Part shown: piece after piece, positions 12,245 to 23,885 of the stretch
Layout: every line of letters begins with the position of its first letter
Position numbering within the stretch: position 1 is the stretch's first letter
From: Globomyces pollinis-pini
Lineage: Eukaryota > Chytridiomycota > Chytridiomycetes > Rhizophydiales > Globomycetaceae
Assembly: GCA_025399215.1 (NCBI GenBank)
Contig: MU621130.1
Span: forward strand, 30,664-94,663
Direction of reading: 5' to 3'
DNA: 64,000 nt
Translations under genes and position numbers: made by a program
Notes under the pieces: model-generated
Seen by the model: only the letters and a program-made list of their open reading frames with translations
Database searches by the model: none
Told to the model about the DNA's origin: nothing

Positions 12245-12369
12245 TAATAAAATGTATTCATATCTATCTATAAGATTGTCATTGAATTTTTTTCTTTAGA
12301 GGCCCGTGTGATGTTTGTTTTTGTGTTTGTTATTCAACTCTATTACGCGTTTTTAATACTATTCTGTTA

Positions 12370-15300
12370 ATGCCAATGGACGATATTCCAGCGTTGAATC
12401 TTCGGTCAAGTGTTAAAAACAATCCATTTATCAAGGACCAAAAACTGTTACGATCAGATTCTATATCATTAGCAAAATATAAACTATTGGAAAGAAATAA
12501 AGACAACAAGAATGTTGAACAAATCAAAGTAACTGAACTATTCAAAAAAACTGTAACCCATCGAGATGTTGAATCCAAAATCAATGATAAAGAGCAAGTG
12601 AACGATAATATGGTAGATAGTACCATTAATGAAAATCAATCAACTATTGAAACTCCATCAATTTCTAATATTTCCGTCAATCCATTCAAACAAGCCGATA
12701 TCAAGCAAGTTAAACCAAAGGTATTTTAGTGAGTTTATATTAAACACGTAGGGTGATGAAATCATCAAGGGACATTTGAATCAACATGGAAAAAAAGCAG
12801 TCAATATGCTAGATATCCTACGTAATTTTGATTCAGTAGATCGAAAAGAACAGGTTCTATATCGATCATCAGAACGTCAAACAAAAACCAATACAATCGA
12901 ATCCGTTCCAAAAAGGAAAGAAATGGTGATTGCTAGTCATACTGTTAAAGAATTGAATGAGCGGTCGAATCCATTGGAAACTCATGTCGATAGAGTTGAA
13001 ACTTCAATTGAAAATCGACTCAAAATGTTTGAAAACTCACCAACTTCAAATATCACTTCAAAACTAAAAGCCTTTGCCAATCACGTTAAAGAATCTGTAA
13101 ATGAAAAGAAATGTGTTGGTAAAGAATTGGAACATATGGGTGATAATATTTCAAATCGTTCCAAAGTTTTTGAAAATGGTCAAGATAATATGATTGATGT
13201 TGAAAAGAAATCCCAAAATGGGTCTGTGAAGATTGTAAAAAGTTCGGAAATCGTTTATGAAAATAATGGTACTACATCTGATCGACGTAAACGTTTTGAA
13301 CATGATAAAATCCCTAAAATCCCAATTGCTTCGTTTTCCACTCCCGTTACCGAAAAGGATCTTCAAAACAAAAAGGTACCCCTTTAATCGTGCAATTCAT
13401 TTTTTGTAGAGTATTGGTGACAAAAGACAGATGAATCTTAAAAAAGAAAAAACTCACATTGAAAGCTCTGATTTGGTCAAATCAACAAATATACATTCGA
13501 CCAAGGCGTTTGATCAACACCAACACCATGATGGTGATGAGTTACGTCAAAAACTGGAAAGAAGGTTGACTAAGATTGCGTTGAAGACTGACGAAAACGA
13601 ACAAACTACTCAAGAGGAAAAACTTGTAAATGCTCAAAAGACTATTGAAAACGTCCAAGAAGAAGTTGAGCAAGATGCAGAGAAACCAGATGTCCACGAA
13701 GAGTTGAACATGAATGTAAGTATCGATAACATTTCCTGATCTCGTTAGATTCCAAAAATCGATTTGGGAGATATGTTTGATGAAAAAGATCAATGGATAT
13801 CATCTTTATGGATGGAAGATACGGTGTCGAACATTGGAATGATGAAATTGGGTCACGCTACCGAGGAATCAATATCTGCAGCAACATCGGAACAAGTAAA
13901 GACTCAAAACTCCCCAGATGTGAATGTTGACACAGAAATTGTTATTAAAGATGCCGATAACGAAGAAATTGGTGTCTTTTCGGAAACTGAAGTGTTGGAA
14001 AGTATTGCAGAAGTAGAGGAACCAAATCATGAGCCTTTTGAAGATCAATCAGAACAAAATGATAACTCATTGGAGGCTGAGAACGATGTTATGTACCGTG
14101 ATAACAATCAAGCAGAACTTTCAACTGATACCTTAACTGAAAATGCAATTGTAAACGAAGATGAAGTGGATGTTAAAACAAAATCATTGGCAGATCTGTC
14201 ATCAAAACTTAAAAAGTCGGTCTCTTTTGGAGTAACATAATACTTGAACTAAACTTGAAAGGTTGCATGGAAGGGAGAACTTGAAAAGAAAAGGATTATT
14301 CCATGCGAAAATCTATATTCTGAACTACCAATTGATTCAGTTGGGAAATTGCTGTTCAAATTTAATTCTATCGATAACATTTACCAACAAAACCATTATG
14401 CAAATCGTACAGTTGAAATTGAGATTATTCATGGCTATCAATCAACCATTTTACCAACTCAACAGCTCAGTTGTGATGCAAGTTCACTCAATTTAGATTG
14501 GGAGCCTTATCTGTAACCTTTCAAACTCATTTTTAGATATATTATTCCTAATGAGCCTATTGTCATTAATTTAAAAGTAACAGAAATACCTGTGAAGGAT
14601 GACACAGTTCCTTTACGACAAGTCCATACCACAGCTGGAATGTTAAGACATGGACTCAGCACATTTACATCAAAATTCAGAAAAAGTTTCTCTAGACCAC
14701 AACATCCTAGTCATACATCTGAAACAGTTGAATCCAACCTCCCACATTCTTCATCATATTCTTCGTTTTCTTCCGTGTCTTCATCCTTAGCATTTAACCT
14801 AAAGCCAATACCTGCTCAAAAGCCAGGTACGATGCGAGTGGGACACTATTCAATCACTGACGTTGCCAGTTGGGTTTCTAATTCCAAAGGACATATTAAT
14901 CAGGAAACTATTGAAATGTTTGATAATGACTGGGACAAGTCCAAGAAATCATATAGGAAAAAAGCAACTATGATCTCTGTTGGCAGTCTATCAATTCAAA
15001 CGCTTTATATGCCTCTTACAAAAACCATGGTATGATGAATGTTAATAATTTGTAGACCACTGAATTGTTACCACTGACAATATCAGAATATCGAGACGAC
15101 TTGCTGGTTATTAAATTACACGAGAAAGTTTGGAAAGAAGGGTATTTACTTCAACTGGGAGGTGATTGTGATGTAATTGAATCAAATCATTAATCAATAG
15201 ACTTGGCGAAGAAGATACTTCAAACTAGTTGGTGACGTATTGATTGCATATCATGAAGTGGTATGTCTTGTGAAATTTTTAATGCTTTAGACTCGGGATT

Positions 15301-15539
15301 CAAGGTCGAGAATAAATCTTCAAAATTTGGATAAAATCCAATATGGATCCATTACATGCGAAGGAGAATCACCAGACTTTATTCTTGAATTTTCCGATGG
15401 TAAATCCATCTTATTCAAGCTTTGTGATGATGTTGATGATAGTGGGTATATCCGAGACGGATGGATAAATTCGATTGATGAATCGCGTCATATTTTAAAA
15501 GTCAATTCTCTCCCTGGATGGTATGGTTGCGATCTTTAA
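12370..15539 (+). CDS. Anillin/Bud4-like protein with C-terminal PH domain
   Basis: ATG 12370 (MPMDDIPALNLRSSVK) begins a product of roughly 970-1000 residues in about nine exons. The first 600 residues are charged and low-complexity, with repeated short motifs such as ENRLKMFENS, SNRSKVFENG, DRRKRFEHD and LRQKLERRLTK. These resemble the Bud4/anillin disordered region. Around 14275-15035 lies an anillin-homology-like beta region (VEIEIIHGYQSTILPTQQLS; GTMRVGHYSITDVASW). The C-terminal PH domain reads KVWKEGYLLQLGGDCD, TWRRRYFKLVGDVLIAYHEV and LEFSDGKSILFKL. The GGDCD-WRRRYFKL segment is characteristic of Bud4. Such proteins scaffold septins and actin at the division or budding site. Confidence 0.85.
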
Positions 15540-15619
15540 GCAGTTTATTCATAATATAAAATTGTTTGATTTTGTCAGATTAGATTTTCTCACGTGAAAA
15601 TTCTTAATCAAATTTCCAA

Positions 15620-16075
15620 ATGTCCAATAACAAATCAGAGTTATTGAACAATGGAAGGATAGAGAAAACATTGGAGAATATCCCAAGACAAAGCAGCAGT
15701 AAATGTGTGAAAGGAGAGGATTTGATTCAGGACTTTGTCAGTGCTGGGAGTATATCAGCATTCCCACAACTCAATTTAAATGGAAATAAGTGGGCAAATG
15801 AATTTCAGTCCAACAAACTGAATTCATCTTCATTGCATGCTATTGGATTAGATAATTTGTATGATTTAGGTGAAGCTGGTGAACAAATATATGACCAACT
15901 GGGAACCAGAAGTGAATGGGATTGGGAAAAAGCCTTTGGGGCATCACTCGAGCAGCAAATTCGTAACAACAAGCAGGTAGATCCTGTGCAGTTAAAGGAA
16001 AATGCCAAACGTCGTTTAATGAATCTGTTATCACAACTAAAAAAACAGAATCAACCTGATTCTAACCTAATATAA
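15620..16075 (+). CDS. Small WxxxF-motif protein, possible PEX20/PEX5 N-terminal-like peroxin
   Basis: This is an intronless 151-residue protein. It has a Cys in a conserved-looking context (SSKCVKGEDLIQDFVSAGS) and a canonical Pex14/Pex13-binding-type motif, KWANEF. A second WxxxF occurs within EWDWEKAFG. A basic helical tail follows (LKENAKRRLMNLLSQLKK). No TPR repeats follow, so it is not a full PEX5. The layout resembles PEX20/PEX18-type PTS2 co-receptors, which pair with PEX7 for matrix import. The match is motif-level only, and the Cys is about 28 residues from the start rather than near residue 8-10. The alternative is an unrelated helical protein. Confidence 0.5.
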   Translation: MSNNKSELLNNGRIEKTLENIPRQSSSKCVKGEDLIQDFVSAGSISAFPQLNLNGNKWANEFQSNKLNSSSLHAIGLDNLYDLGEAGEQIYDQLGTRSEWDWEKAFGASLEQQIRNNKQVDPVQLKENAKRRLMNLLSQLKKQNQPDSNLI

Positions 16076-16153
16076 CACGGATAAAATATCTTCAATTAAT
16101 CATCTAATAGTCGATTGTGAACCGTCACTTTGAGTTTAAATATTTTTTTCAAT

Positions 16154-17068
16154 ATGAATTCAAATAATCAAAATCAGCAGGGAAAGTCCAACAAACAAAA
16201 CGCTAAAGGAAATGCAAATACTAAAGATAATCGAAGAAAGATATTCAAGTATACGTTGGATTCTCCTTTTGTTTACCAATGGTATGACAGTGTCGGTTAA
16301 TGGTAGGCCAACAATCAATGAAAAACAAGCATCAGATATCATTTCAGAATTGAAATTGATTGTCTCTAAGAATTCCAACTGTAAATCAAATGTCATTTTG
16401 GGATTACAAAATGTCACTAATACCCTACAGAAAATGATCAATAACAAGGATAAATCATTAATTAAAGTAATATTCGACTTTCTAATGTACATCAGTGTGT
16501 ATTCGTATGTAAAGGTGATGCTTCTCCTCCACAATTATACCAGCATTTACCTACATTGGCGTATCTTGCCGGTTCAATCATGATATGTCCCTTACCAGCT
16601 GGGTCTGAAATGATTATTGCTAAACTTTTTGGACTGAAAAGAGCTTTGGCATTCGCTATTACTGTATGCTATTTCTAGTTTGACACGTAGAATTTGGAAT
16701 CATTTAATATGGTTTCTAATTTGGTAGAGGGAATGATCAGTCCACCAAAGATTGATTGGATAGATCCAGCTACAATTAGCTATTGTCCAGCCAACATTAA
16801 AACAGTTGAAATCCTGGCGCCTGTATCGAAAAAAACCCAGAAGGCGAAAGTTGAAGTATCTAAGAATTCATCATCAGATACCAAAGAACACTCAACTCAA
16901 AAAAATCCCACTGAAGAAAAGAGTGCTAAAGGAGCAAATCTACAGTACGAATCAAAAAATGGACATCCCGGCAATTCGTCCTCAAACAAAAACCAGTCAA
17001 GCAAAAGGAAATCCGATACATTCAATAATAACAATAAGAAATCAAAGTTAAATAAAGATATCTCTTGA
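16154..17068 (+). CDS. POP3: RNase P/MRP subunit POP3 (Rpp38-like)
   Basis: Four exons are joined by short introns (about 16285-16310, 16468-16496 and 16664-16690). The Asn/Gln/Lys-rich N-terminus leads to RKIFKYTLDSPFVYQW. An L7Ae/Rpp38-type core follows: KCVFVCKGDASPPQLYQHLP, TLAYLAGSIMICPLPAGSEM and IIAKLFGLKRALAFAI. This order (VCKGD-SP, LA, PLPxGSE, LFGLKRALA) is the signature of POP3/Rpp38. The protein binds kink-turn RNA in ribonuclease P and MRP, which process pre-tRNA and pre-rRNA. The C-terminus is a Lys/Ser/Asn-rich tail with a nuclear-type basic end. All neighbours from 10209 to 18019 are on the same strand. Confidence 0.85.
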
Positions 17069-17103
17069 GTTGGTCCGAATCATATTTTTTTTTTATAAAA
17101 CGA

Positions 17104-18019
17104 ATGGAAGAAACTATATCCGCGACTTCAACTTTTAATATTAAATATGCAGAGCTTTCAAAACTTTGGGATGACAGTGGATTAAGTGGCCATTCATCTG
17201 GAAGAAAGTCCAGAGCAATCCCTACAATAGTTTCTAATATTTCCAACCTAATCAAACTGGCGAATAAGAATCCATGTAAGGGCCAAGTAGAGCATAGGTC
17301 ATCAGCTAAGGAAGTGATAAAACTAACCAAAAAACAAAAGAACAAGAAATCAATTTTAAATACAATCGAGTTAATTCAACCGGAACACAGTTCAAAACCA
17401 ATACGCTGTGATATTAAGGAAACACTGGAATTCAATGCACTAAAAACTGAAATGAAATCAAAAAAGCTGAAGAAATCAAAGAAACTAAAAATACCAGATC
17501 CAACCACATTGAAAGTCGACACATTATTAGCTTCGAAGGCAAATGATGATGGGAAAGCGATAATAGAAGTAAATTATGAATGAATGGTTGACATAGAAAT
17601 AGGGCATCCAGACATCATACACGACCATTGTGAATCAAAACATTACCGAACTTAATAATGAAAATGTTTGTCAAATCAATTCAAAGTTCAGTACCAAAGA
17701 TCAACCCGTTTTGATTAATGTTACAAACCATGGAGGAAAAATGCCTCAGATAATTCCAGATACCGACTCTCTCAACGAATGTGCAATTTTTAAAACTAGC
17801 AATGAATTACAAGTCCATCCAACTAAAAAGGCCAAAAAAATGAAGCGGAAACAACTGCGACTTGTGGAAAATGAAGATATATCTACAAGATTGAATCCAC
17901 CACCCGATTCCAAGAAAATGAAAAAGAAGAAACGTAGACTCTTAGCGAGTATAGCAAGTAATGTAGTAGTACCCGGTGAAAAAAATCTAAGCGAGGTCAC
18001 TAACTTATTGCTACAATGA
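17104..18019 (+). CDS. Lys-rich hypothetical, probably nuclear protein
   Basis: Two exons are joined across an intron of about 35 nt near 17572-17606, which removes the TGA after EVNYE. The product has about 290 residues. A short N-terminal segment (YAELSKLWDDSGLSGHSSGR) is followed by dense lysine clusters: KKQKNKKS, MKSKKLKKSKKLKIP, KKAKKMKRKQLR and SKKMKKKKRRLL. Multiple bipartite-type basic clusters suggest nucleolar or nuclear localisation, possibly ribosome biogenesis. I recognise no domain. It begins 36 bp after POP3 and converges on the CEP164 gene 68 bp downstream. Confidence 0.62.
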
Positions 18020-18087
18020 GCAGATACTTCTAGTTGGCTTAATAAATGGATATATTATTCTAAAATGTTTAACTAAATAGGATTCTC

Positions 18088-21000
18088 TCAAAATATATCT
18101 CTTTGCTTCTTTGAAAAGTTTTCCAGCCATTCTTGGTGTTCTGAGAGGGAAGCTTTAGACCTGCTCTGTCCAGATGACCATCCTTTTCGATCCCTCGTAT
18201 GGAAAGACACTGGGTCAGGGTCAAAATGCCTTTCATATGACCTAGATGGTCTTATGTAGTCAACCGACTTATAATCATACCTAACTGTCAGTAAATTCAA
18301 ATTACTTGGATTTGGGGGATGTCAATACTTTACGATCTTCTGTCAAAACCTTCATCAGCTGGTCCAAATCTCGGTTTATATCATCAAGTTTGCTAACAGG
18401 TTTCTCATATTCACTTGAATGTCGTTTTTTAGGTTCTCTGGATGCTTTCTCGCTTCTCCTACTCTCATGGGTAGGCGATCGGGATCGCGATTGTACATCT
18501 TTCTTTCTGTAAATTTTCTTTTTCGATTTGTAATCTTCAGTGGATGATTCTGATTCTGATTCTGCATCATAAAACTTTTTGGATTTCTGTGATTTTTGAA
18601 TCTGCATTTAAAAATAAATAGTTATACCTTATATCGTTCTTCATCTGACTGAATGGAGGTTGAGGTATAGTGGTCTAAGTGTTGACCAGATTGTATTGCT
18701 TGACGCTGAGCATTCAAGTAACTCTTTGTTTTGTTCATATTTTCTTCTTCTTTTTGCATTCGAAGTCGTATTTGAGCCATTGTTGAGTGTCCATTGATGT
18801 ATTCAGTTGGAGCCCTACCATTATTATGATAAAATTACTCAATGTTGGAATCATCTTGATCGCTTTGATGGTGAGATTTTCCTTTCGATTTATGGTACTT
18901 GCCTATGTGATTAGCAAAAATGCATTACTATGTTTACTAGAGCTATCGCTTAAATCAGCGGCAGACAAATCTTTCTGATTGAATTTTTTCCCTTTGGATA
19001 CGTGGTGGCTGTCTGAGGAATCGGACTGTTCCTGTCGACTAAATTTCTGTATAGTCTTTGATATTGACTCATGTTTCTGTCTGGATGGAGATTGAACAAT
19101 TATTGGTTGATCATATCGATCAGGAGATGGTGAACGATAAGATTTGGATCGATCATCATCCACAAGTTTGAGTTTAGTTTCCCAAGCATTTTTGGAATTT
19201 GCATATCGATTTGCCATCTCTATATCTAAATCTCTAAGTTTTTGACTTTGTTCTTTAATTTGAACACGATATCTATCCATCAATGCCTCCAACTGTTCTT
19301 TTAGTTGCTGCTCATTCTTTTTGTATTCCATTTCATGATGGGTCCTCAAATCCTTCAATTGCGTATCAAATGTTTTGTTCAATTGCTTGATTTCTTGATC
19401 AAAATGTCCTTGATTCTCAAATTCGTATTTTTTAAGTTTAAGTTGATCTTCATTAGATAACTGGGATTTCACCAAAGATTTCTTAGTTTCATATGTGTAC
19501 GATAAAGATTTCCACATACTGAGAATATTCTCTTCAAATTTCAATCTGTAATCTTCAAAACTATTGGATAATTCTCTGTAGTCTGTCGTTAATCGTTTTG
19601 GCATAATCACGACAGGACCAGATTCATATACATTTACTTTAAGACCATTATGAATCAAATCGGTTTCCTTTTTGATCAATGACATTGATTCATCTTCGAG
19701 ATTTTGCAGTTTTCTTTGGAATTTTTCTTGAATCTTCTGAGCATTAAGTTTATATTCATGCTCTTGCATTTCTTGAAAGAGTTCCAACTTTTTAGCATAT
19801 TGTGAAACCGAATCAGACCTATGATGTTCATACTTATGTGCTGACTCTATATCATTGTTTTTAATCTTTTCTGAACCCCTATGTTTATCTTCCTCCAATT
19901 GAGTTTTATGGGATCTTGGTGACGTTTGTGATTCTGAATACTCGTCTCGACTATAGGTCCTTCCATTTCCATTTGTTTGCGATAAATTTTGCTTTGGAGT
20001 CAAGATGTTGGATTTTGCTTCATTATATCTAGTTTCATTGATATGATTCTGAGGAGACAAAATCTTTTGTTCTTGATTATCGAAACGTTCATATTGGTCT
20101 TTAAGATCCTTACGATCCTTTTCGATATTTTTAGGGGCGTTATAAATACTACTACCACCCATCATACCATTCACTTGCTGATTGTTTGAAATAGGTTTTT
20201 TCTTTTTGCAAAAGTCAGAATCACTGTCAGAGTTATTATTACGATTCTCTTTTTGAGCTGGCTTAGAAGTTCCAATATTCATCTTTGTATTTTGCCCATC
20301 TTTAGGACTATTCGATAGATTTTTCTTCTTACCAAAATCAGAATCACCATCAGAATCATCTTTGCGATTGTCTTTGGTAACTGGTTTAGAATTACCAAAA
20401 GTAGATTTCCCAGCATTGATATTNNNNNNNNNNNNNNNNNNNNNNNNNNNNNNNNNNNNNNNNNNNNNNNNNNNNNNNNNNNNNNNNNNNNNNNNNNNNN
20501 NNNNNNNNNNNNNNNNNNNNNNNNNNNNNNNNNNNNNNNNNNNNNNNNNNNNNNNNNNNNNNNNNNNNNNNNNNNNNNNNNNNNNNNNNNNNNNNNNNNN
20601 NNNNNNNNNNNNNNNNNNNNNNNNNNNNNNNNNNNNNNNNNNNNNNNNNNNNNNNNNNNNNNNNNNNNNNNNNNNNNNNNNNNNNNNNNNNNNNNNNNNN
20701 NNNNNNNNNNNNNNNNNNNNNNNNNNNNACTCTTCTTCTTACCGAAATCAGAATCTCCATCAGAATCATCTTTTCTGTTATCTTTGGTAACTGGTTTAGA
20801 ATTACCAAAAGTAGACTTTCCAGCATTGATATTCGATTTATCATTACTCAACACTCTGTTGTCTGTATTCTTCTTTTTACCAAAATCAGAATCATCATCA
20901 GAATCATCTTTTCGGTTGTCTTTTTGCACTGGTTTTGAGTTACCGAAAGTAGATTTGGCGGTATTGATATTCGATTTATCATTACTCAAACCTCTGTTGT

Positions 21001-23556
21001 CTGATTTCTTCTTTTTACCAAAATCAGAATCGCCATCAGAATCATCTTTACGGTTGTCTTTTTGCACTGGTTTTGAATTACCGAAAGTGGATTTCCCAGC
21101 ATTGATAGTTGTGCTGATATTCGATTTATCATTATTCATCCCTCGGCTGTCTGTACTCTTCTTCTTACCAAAGTCTGAATCATCATCAGAATCATCTTTA
21201 CGGTTGTCTTTTTGAACTGGTTTAGGATTTCCAAAAGAAGTTCCTCGACTGTCTTGAAAAGTATTTTTACCACTTGAATTTAACTCAGGTTTGTTCGGTA
21301 AGGCAGGTTTGAAATTACTTTCTTTAGCATCGTCTTTTTTCGCTACACTTGCATCCTTTTGATGATCTTTGGTTGGTGGCCCTACCAACTGTCCTTTAAC
21401 CCCAGCTACTTGTGAGCTTGGAGGGGAATTGTTCATTAATTTAATAGATTTGGATTCTGGTGACTTTTTGGAATAATTAGAATCAAAGTCGCTATCATCA
21501 CTATCGAATCCTTTTGCCTTCTGCTTATTTGAATCCTGTTGTTTTGACACTGTAGAATTTTGATTTTTCAAATAGCTACTGGATTTCATGTTGTTTGAGT
21601 CGAATTTATCAGAAGCAGAAGTTTCCAACCTACTGTTACTGTTGCCTTTTTCTAATTTTGCTTCATTTTTCACAGCTTGTGTAATTGTTTTTGTTTCACT
21701 CATCTGGTTTGTATTTTTAGAACGTGATGGCGGTGAATCACTATCATCACTATCATAAAGCTTATTGCTTTTGTTTGTATTCTTTGCCAAAGTGTTTTGT
21801 GGTACGTCAGAATTTTTAGCGTTTATGTTGTTATTTGCATTGTTCCCATTCTTCACCCCTTTGGAATCAGATTTTTCACTATTGGATTGATTAAATTTAG
21901 AGAGGTTGTCATTTTTAATGCCATTAGAATTCTGCTCGTTTGGTTGACTCCTAGAAGACATCTTATTTGATTCTTTCTTGGAATGGGTCGAATCAAAGTC
22001 ACTGTCATCACTTTCAATCCGTTTACCGAGTTTGCTTGACGGAAGTTGATTGTTGTTTAAAGAATTCACTCCATCAGGTTTCTTTGGTCCGTTTTGACTT
22101 TTCATGTAATTATTGGTATTGGAATTGAAATCAGTTTTGTCATTATTTTGCGAAGTTAGTTTGGATTTGCTATCTGTTTTCTCCAGTGGATTTAATTTTG
22201 ATTTACTATCAGTCTTCTCAAGCTTCGACCCATTTAAAGCATATTGTAAGCTGAGAGGCTTGTTATTTAAAGCAGCATCTGTTGATTTCTTGGAATGGGT
22301 TGAGTCAAAATCACTGTCATCCATTTCAGCTTTCTTTCCCATCTTGAATTGTTGGGGAAGATTGTTCTGTTTATTGGTTATTGATTGAGGCTCTTCGTTG
22401 GTTTGATTCTTCAAATACGAATTGTTTTTTGAGTTGTCAGCACTGGATTTACCATACTCCCCAAAAGAGACTCTACTTTTACTATCAGACTTCTCCAGTT
22501 TGCTTTCATTATTGATTTGCCTTACTGACTGTGATTTACTGTTGCTATCTGAATCAAAGTCATTTCTCATTCCATTTGTCTGTCTTCCAGGTGTTGTTTT
22601 TCCAATATCGTTAGATTTCTGTAATGAATTCTTATTATCAACAAACGAGCTGACTTTATCTTGGTTGGGTTGCTTAGACGTATCTAAAATTTTATTGTCC
22701 CCTTTTGTATTCTTTTGGTCCACTGATTTCAAAGAGTTGAGTTTTGGTGGGTCAAGAGGTTTCGTTGTCTTTGATAAGTTCTTTCCAGTCCCATTTGTGA
22801 TATCCTCAATTGATCCAGAGGACAATTCGAATTCATCTTCGATTTCGATACCCAAATTATCATAATTTGGTCTTGCTTTTGAATTTTGAGTGGATATAGG
22901 CTTGTTTTTACTGCTTCCTGGAGACGATGAACTTGAAAGAGATGATTTGTCTGTGGAAGCTGTTTTTGAAGTTCTTGAGGGTTCAATGGGAAGGCGATTT
23001 GAATTTTGAGATACTTGGTTATTGGTCTTCATTGCTGTTTGTGCCTTCTTCTTTTCCTGCTCTCGCTTAAGATATTCTTCAGAGGATCCGCCTTTAGCTT
23101 TTACTTCTTTATAAAGATTTCGATAATATTCATCACAAGGCTATAAAAGTTGAGACGATCAAAAATCATACATGGTCCCACATGGATTCACCACTTTTGA
23201 AGTTGAAATAGTAAATGTTTCCCTCTGCTGTTTGGCTAAGATTGTTAGATATGACGATTGAATGGCATTTGTGGTGATTGATAGTCACTTTGAAGTAGTA
23301 TTAACTTACCAAGGTTTCCAATCAGCAGGAAGGGGAGCTTTTAATGATTCTCTAGCGATCCAAAAGAAATTCTTTTCCTTCTTCACATCCATACCCAAGA
23401 ACTGAGCATATTCAATAATTTCTGTCCAAAGTAAATTTAAACCATTGTTGTTTACCTTCTTCGGTTGGTTCATAATCCTGATCATATCTAAAAAAGAAAT
23501 TTAAAAATTGATCGATTTAGTTACTCTTCCTCCAGGATCTTGCTGTTGCCAGACAT
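18088..23556 (-). CDS. CEP164: CEP164 homologue, basal-body distal appendage protein (interrupted by gap)
   Basis: Spliced exons from 23556 give MSGNSKILEEEYDQDYEPTE, then EEIIEYAQFLGMDVKKEKNF, then a WW domain. The WW domain reads [30 protein letters not shown] and EYYRNLYKEVKAKGGSS. That is the exact layout of the CEP164 N-terminus, which recruits TTBK2 for ciliogenesis. A very long Ser/Asp/Lys-rich disordered region follows, with acidic DDSDFDS-type motifs and 46-residue repeats. A long coiled coil (about 19850-19150) and a Ser/Arg-rich tail complete it. Short introns at the 3' end (around 18282-18306 and 18609-18634) all restore frame. The 305-N gap breaks the frame artificially. The gene implies a centriole/basal body and a flagellated stage. 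Confidence 0.9.
20215..21250 (-). repeat. 138-nt (46-residue) in-frame tandem repeat within the CEP164 coding sequence
   Basis: Repeat landmarks (TCAGAATC on the plus strand, or its close variant) start at 20215, 20338, 20748, 20886, 21024 and 21174. The spacing is exactly 138 nt for the clean copies, 150 nt for one with a 12-nt insertion and 123 nt for the diverged last copy. Each unit encodes a KSTFGNSKPVQKDNRKDDSD core followed by GDSDFGKKK, NRGLSNDKSNIN and similar variants. The copies are nearly identical at nucleotide level, which suggests recent unequal exchange or gene conversion. The assembly gap lies inside the array. Confidence 0.92.
20424..20728. other. Assembly gap (305 N) inside the repeat array
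   Basis: This run of 305 unknown bases falls within the tandem repeat. The flanking landmarks at 20338 and 20748 are 410 nt apart, which is not a multiple of three. Three full 138-nt units would give 414 nt, so a true gap of about 309 nt would restore the frame. Confidence 0.97.
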
Positions 23557-23885
23557 CTGCAAGTTTATTGTCAACCTTTTTGGGTCTGTTTACGCGCGTG
23601 GAATGCAAACATGGAGATTATTGAACAAGAACCCAATGCCAACTACAAATATTTACAATATAATTGACTCAATGAAGTTTGTTTGTAGTTTTGCCCAATC
23701 CATTAAGGGGATTGTAAAAGGTGGGATATGATTACCAATGTCTATCAGTATTGTTAAAAAACCCCAACGTTTAACCCAATAAATCATAACTAATAGAAAG
23801 ATAAATCTAAAAATCATTTATTAAATTGTTAATGTAAAAATGGGAACATCTCAAAGGGTGTCCTTGAAGAGTTAGTCTAATAAAA
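23557..23885. other. Intergenic region between CEP164 start and RUN gene end
   Basis: No gene is seen here. The region is the presumed promoter of CEP164 and 3' flank of the RUN-domain gene. A short open frame on the plus strand overlaps CEP164 exon 1 in antisense and has no coding features. Confidence 0.5.

Noticed and set aside
20362..21215. Plus-strand open frames of 140 residues across the repeats
   Set aside because: They are antisense shadows of the CEP164 repeats, open only because the repeat unit lacks stops in that frame.
20279..23032. Single long minus-strand frame reading through the N-run
   Set aside because: Beyond the gap it switches to the wrong frame of the repeat. The gap size is arbitrary and the true frame resumes in the exon at 18903-20282.
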